Assembly: GCA_003561835.1 (NCBI GenBank)
Contig: PWVN01000119.1
Span: 1-7,377, forward strand
DNA: 7,377 nt
Origin: Syntrophomonadaceae bacterium
GTDB taxonomy: Bacteria; Bacillota; Dethiobacteria; PWVN01
Direction: 5' to 3'
Under the pieces are notes generated by a model that searched no databases, had not been told where the DNA came from, and worked only from the letters and a program-made list of their open reading frames with translations. The position numbers and the translations under genes are program-made. Shown piece after piece: positions 1-6,597 of the stretch (positions within the stretch are counted from its first letter, which is position 1; every line of letters begins with the position of its first letter).

Positions 1-1415
1 CCACCCTTCCCCATCTGGCGATCCGGGAAAAGCTGAGATTGGAGCTTTTGGCCGAGGAGATGCGGGTCCTCTATGTGGCCCTGACCCGGGCGGAAGAGAG
101 GCTCTTTCTGGTGGCCAGCGTTAAGGATATCAGGAAGGAGGCCCAAAAGTGGGCCATGGCCCTCCCCCCCGGCAGCACCCTGCCCCAAAACCCCTTACCC
201 CGGAAGGACCTGCTTCAGGGTCCTCCGCCCTGGGCGCTTCCCGGGGACGCCTTCCCGGGGGGCACCCTGCCTCAAGAAGCCCTGTCCCAGGAAGTCCTGC
301 CCCAGGACCCGGGCCGGCGCCTTCCCGCCCGCAGCCGGAGCAGCGCCCGGGGCCTCCTGGATTGGCTGGGCCCGGCCCTGCTCCGCCATGCTGATGCCGC
401 CCTTCTCAGGGAAAAGGCAGGGGATGGGGGGATCAAACCCCTGACCCCCGGGAGTTGCGACGGTTCCCGGTGGTCCTTCCATCTTTACAGCGCAGCTGCC
501 GTGGCGGCCTGGGGAGCGGAGGAAGGGGAAGGGAAGGGGCAGTCCGGTGCGGAGGCTGGGGACCGGCAAGACCTGGAGGGGATCAGGGAGGCTGTAGCCT
601 CCCTGAAGCCCCTGCCCCTGGGCAAAGGGGGCGAGGCGGCGGCCGAAGTGAACCGCCGTTTAGGCTGGCAGTACCCCTACCGGGAGGCATCCCTGCACCT
701 GGCCAAGATGACGGTTTCGGAAATCAAGAGGCGCCGCCGGCAGCAGCAGGAGGAGGATTCGGGCCTGTGGGGAAGCCCCTTTCCCGCCGGGGCCTATCCG
801 GAGCAAATCCCGGAAAAACCTCTTTTCATGGTGGAAGAAAAGCTTTCGCCCGTGGACAGGGGAACGGCTTACCACGCCGTTATGCAGTACCTGGAACTGG
901 GAAGGCCCTTGGGGGAGGCGGAAATAAGGGGGCAGATGGAGGAAATGCTGGCTGACGGGAAGATTGCAGCGGAAGAGTATCATGCCGTAAAGGCCCGGGA
1001 CCTGGCTGCCTTTTTTGCAGGACCCCTGGGGCAGCGTCTACTGGGGGCCCGGGAGGTCAGGCGGGAACTGGCCTTCAGCCTGGCCCTGCCCGCCCGGGAG
1101 CTTTATTCTGATTGGTCTCAGGAGGCAGGAGAGGCAGAAGAAGCAGAAGACGTAAAAGAAGGAGAAAAAGTATTGGTGCAGGGGGTTTTGGACTGCCTCT
1201 TCCGGGACGAGGGGGGGTTGGTCCTGGTGGATTACAAAACGGACCGGACGGCGGGGCTTACACGGGAGGAGCTAAAGGAGCGCTACCGGGAGCAGCTGGA
1301 AATCTATACCCGGGCCGTGGCCGACATCTGGCGGGAAGAGGTGGCGGAAGTATACCTGTATTTCTTTGACGGCGGCTTTTCAATCCCCGGGGGAGGCTGC
1401 GGCCTTGAGGCTTAG
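1..1415 (+). CDS. addA: AddA, helicase-nuclease subunit (C-terminal part; 5' end outside window)
   Basis: AddA is the ATP-dependent 3'-5' helicase and nuclease subunit of AddAB, the RecBCD counterpart that processes double-strand breaks for RecA in Firmicutes. The frame is open from base 3 with no start in view, so the gene begins upstream. The visible part opens with UvrD-type helicase motif VI (EEMRVLYVALTRAEERL, bases 57-107). An AddA-typical LLDWLGPALLRHAD block follows (about 357-398). The RecB-like nuclease domain is complete: RGTAYHAVMQ with its metal-binding His, then GVLDC (Asp at 1191), VDYKTD (Asp at 1230, Lys at 1236) and the YREQLEIY signature (Gln at 1293). Two stretches look expanded relative to the family as I know it: a Pro/Leu-rich insert at 162-314 and a Glu/Ala-rich one near 1116-1170. 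The nuclease therefore looks active. addB would be expected just upstream. The last 36 bases overlap the convergent neighbour. Identity is secure. Confidence 0.95.
   Translation, partial: TLPHLAIREKLRLELLAEEMRVLYVALTRAEERLFLVASVKDIRKEAQKWAMALPPGSTLPQNPLPRKDLLQGPPPWALPGDAFPGGTLPQEALSQEVLPQDPGRRLPARSRSSARGLLDWLGPALLRHADAALLREKAGDGGIKPLTPGSCDGSRWSFHLYSAAAVAAWGAEEGEGKGQSGAEAGDRQDLEGIREAVASLKPLPLGKGGEAAAEVNRRLGWQYPYREASLHLAKMTVSEIKRRRRQQQEEDSGLWGSPFPAGAYPEQIPEKPLFMVEEKLSPVDRGTAYHAVMQYLELGRPLGEAEIRGQMEEMLADGKIAAEEYHAVKARDLAAFFAGPLGQRLLGAREVRRELAFSLALPARELYSDWSQEAGEAEEAEDVKEGEKVLVQGVLDCLFRDEGGLVLVDYKTDRTAGLTREELKERYREQLEIYTRAVADIWREEVAEVYLYFFDGGFSIPGGGCGLEA
162..314 (+). repeat. Pro/Leu-rich degenerate repeat insert inside AddA
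   Basis: About 51 codons between helicase motif VI and the LLDWLGPALLRHAD block encode a low-complexity stretch built on a loose LPxxxLxx pattern. Visible units are TLPQNPLPRKDLL, ALPGDAFPGG, TLPQEALSQ and VLPQDP. The DNA repeats loosely too, with 'ccctgcc' and 'gtcctgcccca' units. Known AddA proteins have a short linker here, so this looks like an in-frame expansion. It may be a flexible linker; no function is evident. Confidence 0.6.
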
Positions 1416-2363
1416 AGGCTTGCCCTCCACCACGGGATAGAAGCTCTCTTCCCGATAGGCGTGCAGGTAGGAAGCCAGGACCTGCAGTTCGTCGCTGATG
1501 ATGACGGTGGCGGTGTGGAGGAATTTTTTGTGGCTCATGTAACGGAGGTCCCGCAGCAGCACCACGTGTTTGCCCTCTTCCCGGCGGTATTCTGCGTGCA
1601 GGAAAGGGGTGAAGCGGCGGAAAAATTTCCCCAGCCTGCTGGCGAGGGCCTGCTCGGTAAAGGGGTTTTGCTCTTTCACCAGGTTGATCTTTTCGCTGAT
1701 GGTCAACCCGTAATAGTTTATTTTCCCCAGGATGAATTCCCTTTTCCCTTCGATGACAAATTCCCAGCGGGCAAAGCCAAACCGTGCCGGCATAACCACC
1801 ACCAGGTCCTGGTCCGACAAGCCCAGGGCTTTTTTCAAATAACCGGCCAGCTGCCGCTTCATCCGGTAGCGCCCCCCCAGGTACAGGGCGGCCAGCACCG
1901 GGGCCAGGCGGGGGTCATTGCCCGTAAGGGGCAGGCTCAAAAGGGGCAGCAGGAACAGCAGGGGCAGATAGGGGTCGAAGAGGACCAGGAGGTTCCCCGT
2001 CCATTTTTTCCCCTGCCAGGGCCACCAGAGTTGGGTCCCGTAAGAGTTCAGGCTGTCCAGCAGGCTGTGGGACAGGGCCCCCAGAAAGGTCCAGCCCCAG
2101 CAGACGGCAAAGCCGGCCCCGGGGAAGTAATAGGCCAGGCAGGCTGCAATGAGGAAGGATATGACCAGGATCCCCGGGAGGGAGTGGCTGACCCCCCGGT
2201 GGTGCTTCAAAAAGGATAGGGGGTTCCAATGGGCGGCCATATCGATGTCAGGGGCCATGGCCCCGAGAACTGTTCCTATGTAGATAGGATTCGCCAGGAC
2301 CAAAGGCTGCCCCGAAAGGGCCGCTGTGCCCAGCCCGATTACAGCATGAGTGATTGGGTCCAT
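1380..2363 (-). CDS. Membrane-bound metal-dependent hydrolase, DUF457/YdjM (YfhP-like) family
   Basis: This 327-residue protein belongs to the DUF457 / LexA-binding inner-membrane hydrolase family; the reaction is not established. Family motifs are present in order: DPITHAVIG at residues 2-10 (His6), APDID at 37-41, HHRGVSHS at 54-61, and SHSLLDSLNSYGT at 98-110 (His99, Asp103). These His and Asp residues are the presumed metal ligands. Hydrophobic segments fall at about 64-97 and 130-170. The last 150 or so residues are soluble and basic; short members such as E. coli YdjM lack this extension, and the overall length fits the Bacillus YfhP type. I chose ATG at 2363 because the family begins with this M-D-x-x-T-H motif and a G8-A-G-A-G run precedes it; an in-frame TTG at 2384 has no ribosome-binding site. 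The gene is divergent from the GH18 gene, convergent with addA, and overlaps the addA end by 36 bp. Confidence 0.85.
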   Translation of the reverse strand: MDPITHAVIGLGTAALSGQPLVLANPIYIGTVLGAMAPDIDMAAHWNPLSFLKHHRGVSHSLPGILVISFLIAACLAYYFPGAGFAVCWGWTFLGALSHSLLDSLNSYGTQLWWPWQGKKWTGNLLVLFDPYLPLLFLLPLLSLPLTGNDPRLAPVLAALYLGGRYRMKRQLAGYLKKALGLSDQDLVVVMPARFGFARWEFVIEGKREFILGKINYYGLTISEKINLVKEQNPFTEQALASRLGKFFRRFTPFLHAEYRREEGKHVVLLRDLRYMSHKKFLHTATVIISDELQVLASYLHAYREESFYPVVEGKPLSLKAAASPGD

Positions 2364-2376
2364 CTCTCCCCCCCCA

Positions 2377-2405
2377 TTCAACAAAAGTTTACATAAAAGT
2401 ATAAT
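2377..2405 (+). promoter_or_regulatory. Candidate sigma-A promoter for the GH18 gene
   Basis: A perfect -10 hexamer TATAAT lies at 2400-2405. A weak -35 (TTCAAC, 2377-2382) lies exactly 17 bp upstream. It would give a leader of roughly 120 nt before the ATG at 2533. The -35 overlaps the left arm of the inverted repeat, so a protein bound there could block this promoter. Confidence 0.35.
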
Positions 2406-2409
2406 ATCA
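2401..2409 (-). promoter_or_regulatory. Candidate extended -10 promoter for the DUF457 gene
   Basis: Read on the minus strand, this is TGATATTAT, an extended -10 (TGn plus TATTAT). It would start transcription roughly 30 nt upstream of the ATG at 2363. No good -35 is visible at 17-18 bp, which extended -10 promoters can tolerate. It overlaps the plus-strand TATAAT, so the two promoters would compete for polymerase. Confidence 0.3.
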
Positions 2410-2532
2410 TATATTCAGGATAATGGAAGTAAAAAATAATGTCATTTTTTGTTGAATAATCCCTCAAGCCTTCAAGGAATCCAGGCCGGCGTGCAGAAGT
2501 TATCAGAAGCAACACCGTGAGGGGGGAAAACC

Positions 2533-4248
2533 ATGGAAGCAACGGCCCGGAAGCGAAGAAGAAAGAAGAAGAATTACTGGCCCCCGGTGCTGGCAGTCCT
2601 CTTCCTCGTGCTCCTCTCGGGCTTCCTCATATATTATTACTTCCAGCCGGGGTTGGTGCAGGCGGACTTCTTTAAGGAAGAACCCCTTTTGATCCTGGGG
2701 GACCAGGTGGAGGAGCCCGGCAGCCTTCTGGTTACAGAGGAGGGGCAGGTTCTGGTGTCCTTGAGCTTTTTTTTGCGGGAGGTGGACCCCCGGGCCTCCT
2801 GGGACCCGGAGGAGAAGACCCTGTCCCTGACCAGCGAGGGCAAGCTGATCCGCATGAACACGGAACAGCTCACAGCCTACATAAACACCAGACCGGTGGA
2901 CCTGTCCTTTCCCCTGCAGGAAGTTGGCTCCACCCTCTTCCTGCCCCTGGATTTCCTTCTCCCCTATTACCCCCTGCAGATGACCCATATCCGCGGGGAG
3001 GGGGAGGGGCAGGGGGAGGCCGTCCTCCTGGACCGGGATGACCTCAAGCCCCTGCCGGCCGTGGCCCTGGAAGCCACCAGGCTGCGGGAGCATCCCTCCC
3101 TGCGCTCCCCTTACTACATACCCCTGGAGGCCGGCAGCTTCGTGGACATCTTTTCGGAGGAAGGGGGATGGTACCGGGTCAGAAGCCCGGAAGGGCTGCT
3201 GGGCTACATCCCCAAGGAAGCGGCACAGCTGAAGGGGGCCATAACCCTGCCGCCGGCAGGACTGGAATACCCCCGCAGGCTTCCCTGGCGCCCCATGGGC
3301 GAACGGGTCAACCTCACCTGGGAGTTCGCCTACAGCCGGCGGGACACCGGCAAGATCCCCCCCATGCCCGGGGTGAATGTGGTCTCCCCCACCTGGTTCC
3401 ACCTCCAGGACGAGGAGGGGAACCTGAGGAACCTGGCTGACCCCGTTTACGTTTCCTGGGCCCACGGCCGCGGCTACCGGGTGTGGGCCCTGGTGACCAA
3501 CAAATTTGACAAGGACCTGACCCGGGCGGTCCTGAAAAGCCCGGCAAAACGCCAGAAGGTCATCGACCAGCTGCTCATCTTCACTTCCATGTACGACCTG
3601 GACGGCATCAATATCGACTTTGAGAACATGCACCCCGAAGACCGGGACCTGCTGACCCAGTTCATGCGGGAGTTGACCCCTCTGGCCCACGAGCAGGGCC
3701 TGACGGTCTCCATCGACGTGACCATGATTTCGGGGAGCCCGAACTGGTCCCTGATCTACGACCGCCCCGCCCTGGCGGAGATTGTGGATTATGTGGCCCT
3801 GATGGCCTATGATGAACACTGGGGGAGCTCCCCCGTGGCGGGGCCCGTGGCGTCCCTGCCCTGGGTGGAGAAGGGGCTGCAGGCGGTCCTGGAGGAGGTC
3901 CCGGCAGAAAAACTTCTGCTGGGGATCCCCCTCTATGCCCGCCTGTGGAAGGAAGAGATGCAGGAGGGGGGAGGGGTGAAGGTCTCCGCCAACGCCTATT
4001 CCATGGGGCGGGTGCAGGAGATCCTCAAGAGGGAGCAGGCGGAAGTGGTCTGGGACAACCGGGCCCGGCAGAATTATGCCGAATACCAGGACGGGGAGGT
4101 CCTCTACCGGGTCTGGATTGAGGACGAGGAGTCCATCCGCCAGAGGGTGGAACTGGTCAACCAGTACAACCTGGCGGGAATCGCCTCCTGGCGCCGCGGC
4201 CTGGAAGACCCGGAGATTTGGGACGTCATCCACCGGATTCTCAAGTAA
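2533..4248 (+). CDS. Membrane-anchored SH3-domain glycoside hydrolase family 18 protein
   Basis: This 571-residue protein probably cleaves or binds peptidoglycan or another GlcNAc polymer outside the membrane. Residues 1-14 are very basic (RKRRRKKK), and one hydrophobic helix follows at about 17-37, giving an N-in signal anchor. Residues about 50-165 resemble the copper amine oxidase N-like (stalk) domain found in Firmicute wall proteins. Residues about 180-233 form a bacterial SH3 domain (RLREHPSL...GGWYRVRSPEGLLGYIP). The GH18 barrel spans about 250-571, with the catalytic motif DGINIDFE at 357-364 (acid Glu364, Asp362), LMAYDEHW at 423-430 (Tyr426, Asp427) and the closing GIASWRRG (Trp553). 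Asn360 replaces the second Asp of classical DxxDxDxE, as I recall from SleL/YaaH-type spore enzymes. GAGGGGGG ends 6 nt before the ATG. No LysM domain is present, unlike SleL. Cortex or wall lysis is an inference. Confidence 0.88.
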   Translation: MEATARKRRRKKKNYWPPVLAVLFLVLLSGFLIYYYFQPGLVQADFFKEEPLLILGDQVEEPGSLLVTEEGQVLVSLSFFLREVDPRASWDPEEKTLSLTSEGKLIRMNTEQLTAYINTRPVDLSFPLQEVGSTLFLPLDFLLPYYPLQMTHIRGEGEGQGEAVLLDRDDLKPLPAVALEATRLREHPSLRSPYYIPLEAGSFVDIFSEEGGWYRVRSPEGLLGYIPKEAAQLKGAITLPPAGLEYPRRLPWRPMGERVNLTWEFAYSRRDTGKIPPMPGVNVVSPTWFHLQDEEGNLRNLADPVYVSWAHGRGYRVWALVTNKFDKDLTRAVLKSPAKRQKVIDQLLIFTSMYDLDGINIDFENMHPEDRDLLTQFMRELTPLAHEQGLTVSIDVTMISGSPNWSLIYDRPALAEIVDYVALMAYDEHWGSSPVAGPVASLPWVEKGLQAVLEEVPAEKLLLGIPLYARLWKEEMQEGGGVKVSANAYSMGRVQEILKREQAEVVWDNRARQNYAEYQDGEVLYRVWIEDEESIRQRVELVNQYNLAGIASWRRGLEDPEIWDVIHRILK

Positions 4249-4250
4249 AC

Positions 4251-6359
4251 TCAGATATGCTCCAGAATCTTTTCCGCCTCCGTCAGGGGTGCCCGGCAGG
4301 CGAAGTTACGGCAGATGTAGGCGGTGGTTTTCCCCTCCAGGCTTTTTTGGCCCTTTGTGAAGGGGGCGAGTTTCTGCAGCTCTGCCTCATCCCTTTCGTT
4401 CCCCTCATTTTTAAACAGGACCACCTTGTGGGGAGTGAAGGATTGATGGAGTTTCCCAAGGATGGCCCGGGTTTCCGGCGACTCCTTTTCCCCCACCAGC
4501 ACCACCTCGACGCCGGGGCCCAGCAGGAAATCCAGGGCGGACAGGTACTGGGTATAGGCCGAGGGCTGGCTGTTCACCTCGGCCGAAAAGGCTTTACCGA
4601 TTCCGGCCGCTTTTTCTTCCAGGTCCGACCTGCCCGTCATCCGCGCCAGCCGCAGCAGGTTCAAAGCGGCCACGGAATTGGCCGAGGGAAGGGCGCCGTC
4701 ATAGATTTCCCTGGGCCTGACGGGCAGGGGTTCCGCATCCGCTGCCGTCAGGTAAAACCCTTCATCCTCTTTACCCCAGAATAACCGGAGAAACAGTTCC
4801 GAGAGCTGGACAGCCTTCTTCAGGTACTCCACCTTGAAGGTGCTTTCATAGAGCTCCACAAGGCCCCAGATGAAGAACGCATAGTCATCGGCATGGGCCG
4901 GCAGTTCCGCGCTCCCCTCCCGGTACCGCTTCAAAAGGCGCCCTTCCCTTGCAGTCAGCTTCGAGAGGATAAACCGGGCCGCCTTTTCGGCCGCCTCGGT
5001 GTACCTTTCTTTAGACAGGGTCCTGCCACCTTTGGCCAGGGCGGCGATCATCAGGCCGTTCCAGTCGGTGAGGATTTTATCGTCCTTGTAGGGGGGGACC
5101 CGCTTTTTCCTTTCAGCGAAGAGGCGTCCCCGGATGTCTTCCAGTTTCCGGGCCAGCTGGGTTTCGTCCATTTTGAGCCCGGCCGCCAGTTCCCCCGGGG
5201 GTTTCGTCAGGTGCAGGATATTGGTCCCGGTCCTTTCCCGGGTCGCTTCATCCAGGAAGTTCCCTTTTTCCTTGACGTTGTAAACGGCTTCGATGACGGC
5301 AGCATCTTCTTCCCCCAGAACCCCCCGTATTTCCTTAAGGCCCCACACATAGAACTTCCCTTCCTCCCCTTCACTGTCTGCATCCTCGGCAGAATAAAAT
5401 CCCCCTTCCGGGCTGGTCATATCCCGCAGCACATAGGTAAAGATCTCTTCTGCCTTTTGGGCATAATCCTTTTTGCCGGTGGCTTGAAAGGCTTCAAGGA
5501 AGGCCATGGCCATCAGGGCCTGGTCGTAGAGCATCTTTTCAAAATGGGGCAGCAGCCAGTCGGCATCGGTGGAATAGCGGTGGAACCCGAAGCCGATCTG
5601 GTCGTAAATGCCTCCCTTCCCCATGGCCTCCAGGGTTTTTTCCACCATCTTCAGGGCACGGCCTTCACCCGTCCGCTTCCAGTAGCGCAGGAGAAAGGTC
5701 AGCTGGTGGGGGGTGGGGAATTTGGGGGCGGTGCCGAAACCGCCTTTTTGGGCATCGAAGCGCCCGGCCAGGCTTTGATAAGCCCGGTGCAGGCAATCTT
5801 CTCCCGGGGGTTCGCCGGCGGCATCTTTCTTTGCCATCATGTTTTCCAGGGCCTGCACAATCTTACCCGTCGACTCCAGGACTTCACCGCGCCTGCTTTT
5901 CCAGAGCTTGGCGATATGGGCGGACAGTTCCACCATGCCGATTCGCCCCGGCAGGGAGTGTTTTGGGAAGTAGGTCCCGGCAAAGAAGGGCTGCTTGTCG
6001 GGGGTTAAGAAGACGCTGAGGGGCCAGCCGCCGCTTCCCGTTAAGGCCTGGCAGACGGCCATGTAGACCGTGTCGATATCCGGCCGTTCTTCCCGGTCCA
6101 CCTTCACGCACACAAAACTGTCGTTGAGGGCCCTGGCCGCTTCCTCATCCTCAAAGGTCTCCCGTTCCATCACATGGCACCAGTGGCAGGTCGAATAACC
6201 GATACTGACAAAAACCGGCTTGTCCTCCCAACGGGCCTTCTCGAAGGCCTCCTCCCCCCAGGGGTGCCAGTCCACGGGGTTGTAGGCGTGCTGCAGCAGG
6301 TAGGGGCTTTTCTCCTTTATTAAACGGTTTGGTTTCCCTTGTTCATTTTTCACGATCAT
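4251..6359 (-). CDS. yyaL: YyaL/SPATA20-type thioredoxin-domain protein (DUF255)
   Basis: This 702-residue protein is full length for the family (about 680-700). The N-terminal thioredoxin-like domain (residues about 10-170) carries the signature LIKEKSPYLLQHAYNPVDW and the redox motif STCHWCHVM with Cys58 and Cys61, followed by KVDREERPDID and GGWPLSVFLTPD. The rest is the helical (alpha/alpha) barrel related to N-acylglucosamine 2-epimerase and cellobiose epimerase folds, with FHRYSTD, HFEKMLYDQA, FYSAEDADSEGEEG, SANSVAALNLLRLAR and a C-terminal CRNFACRAPL. The biochemical role is not known; it is usually predicted cytoplasmic, and no signal peptide is seen here. On the minus strand AAGGGAG (6370-6364) precedes the ATG by only 4 nt; GTG two codons later sits 10 nt away and is a possible alternative start. 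The gene is convergent with the GH18 gene, leaving 2 bp between stop codons, and divergent from the repressor region. Confidence 0.93.
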   Translation of the reverse strand: MIVKNEQGKPNRLIKEKSPYLLQHAYNPVDWHPWGEEAFEKARWEDKPVFVSIGYSTCHWCHVMERETFEDEEAARALNDSFVCVKVDREERPDIDTVYMAVCQALTGSGGWPLSVFLTPDKQPFFAGTYFPKHSLPGRIGMVELSAHIAKLWKSRRGEVLESTGKIVQALENMMAKKDAAGEPPGEDCLHRAYQSLAGRFDAQKGGFGTAPKFPTPHQLTFLLRYWKRTGEGRALKMVEKTLEAMGKGGIYDQIGFGFHRYSTDADWLLPHFEKMLYDQALMAMAFLEAFQATGKKDYAQKAEEIFTYVLRDMTSPEGGFYSAEDADSEGEEGKFYVWGLKEIRGVLGEEDAAVIEAVYNVKEKGNFLDEATRERTGTNILHLTKPPGELAAGLKMDETQLARKLEDIRGRLFAERKKRVPPYKDDKILTDWNGLMIAALAKGGRTLSKERYTEAAEKAARFILSKLTAREGRLLKRYREGSAELPAHADDYAFFIWGLVELYESTFKVEYLKKAVQLSELFLRLFWGKEDEGFYLTAADAEPLPVRPREIYDGALPSANSVAALNLLRLARMTGRSDLEEKAAGIGKAFSAEVNSQPSAYTQYLSALDFLLGPGVEVVLVGEKESPETRAILGKLHQSFTPHKVVLFKNEGNERDEAELQKLAPFTKGQKSLEGKTTAYICRNFACRAPLTEAEKILEHI

Positions 6360-6401
6360 TCAGCTCCCTTTCATGAGTCATGGGGGATGTCTTTTTGTCC
6401 T

Positions 6402-6418
6402 TAAGTATCACTAAGTAT
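6402..6418. repeat. Tandem TAAGTAT direct repeat, 10-bp period
   Basis: TAAGTAT occurs at 6402-6408 and again at 6412-6418, one helical turn apart, just upstream of the yyaL-like start. A second direct repeat, GGGATGTCT, brackets it at 6384-6392 and 6432-6440. The spacing suits a DNA-binding protein, but no regulator can be named and chance is possible in AT-rich sequence. Confidence 0.3.
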
Positions 6419-6441
6419 TATTTACCAATGAGGGATGTCTA
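6414..6441 (-). promoter_or_regulatory. Candidate promoter for the yyaL-like gene
   Basis: Read on the minus strand, TAGACA (6441-6436) resembles a -35. A modest -10, AATACT (6419-6414), follows after 16 bp. It lies about 55 bp upstream of the ATG at 6359 and overlaps the TAAGTAT repeat. The -10 match is weak. Confidence 0.25.
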
Positions 6442-6449
6442 CTATCTAG

Positions 6450-6455
6450 TATAAT
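6450..6455 (+). promoter_or_regulatory. Isolated TATAAT -10 hexamer
   Basis: A perfect TATAAT sits 38 bp before the candidate small ORF at 6493. No convincing -35 is found 16-18 bp upstream (AATGAG at 17 bp), so promoter activity is uncertain. If active, it would transcribe through the small ORF into the repressor gene. Confidence 0.25.
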
Positions 6456-6492
6456 GGATAAATCAGGAAAGCAAAAGGGAATAGGAAATAAA

Positions 6493-6597
6493 ATGATTCG
6501 GAAGTCCATAAAAGCATCGCAGGTCCGTGGCTATTCGAGGCTATTTTTTTCAGAGTTGTGGCATGAAGTCGATCTTGACAAAGGGAGATTACAATAG
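6493..6597 (+). CDS. Candidate small ORF, 34 residues, unrecognised
   Basis: ATG at 6493 opens a 34-codon frame, starting MIRKSIKASQVRGYSRLFF and ending in DLDKGRLQ, with TAG at 6595-6597. AGGA at 6483-6486 lies 6 nt before the ATG and could serve as a ribosome-binding site, and TATAAT lies 38 bp upstream. The same frame stays open back to an ATG at 6454 (47 residues), but that start has no ribosome-binding site. The product would be basic at the N-terminus with no clear membrane segment or known motif. Its end carries the repressor's -35 and most of the first operator, so it could be a leader peptide, a gene remnant or chance. I cannot assign a function. Confidence 0.2.
   Translation: MIRKSIKASQVRGYSRLFFSELWHEVDLDKGRLQ

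Larger units (their letters stand above)
2376..2457. promoter_or_regulatory. 11-bp perfect inverted repeat flanking the divergent promoter region
   Basis: ATTCAACAAAA at 2376-2386 is the exact reverse complement of TTTTGTTGAAT at 2447-2457, with 60 bp of very AT-rich DNA between the arms. The loop is too long for a terminator hairpin, so paired protein-binding sites are more plausible. Each arm contains TGTTGAA, one base away from the Spo0A box TGTCGAA. That assignment is only a suggestion, because no other evidence for Spo0A control is visible. Confidence 0.4.

Noticed and set aside
1384..1435. GC-rich palindromic bits (ccccggggg, aggctgcggcct) at the addA/DUF457 junction as a terminator
   Set aside because: No stable stem followed by a T-run on either strand; the bases are coding sequence of both genes.
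1461..2219. A 252-codon plus-strand frame opposite the DUF457 gene
   Set aside because: Gln/Gly/Pro-rich shadow translation with no recognisable domain; the minus strand has the conserved His/Asp motifs.
2469..2477. CCTTCAAGG imperfect palindrome upstream of the GH18 gene
   Set aside because: Too short, with no T-run and no partner site; not distinguishable from chance.
2503..4233. A 576-codon open frame on the minus strand across the GH18 gene
   Set aside because: It is the antisense shadow of a GC-rich gene. Its translation is Gly/Pro/His/Gln-rich with no domain, and the plus-strand frame has clear GH18, SH3 and anchor motifs.
4893..6008. A 371-codon plus-strand frame across the yyaL-like gene
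   Set aside because: Antisense shadow: low-complexity Gly/Phe/Pro/Gln translation, while the minus strand carries the conserved family motifs throughout.
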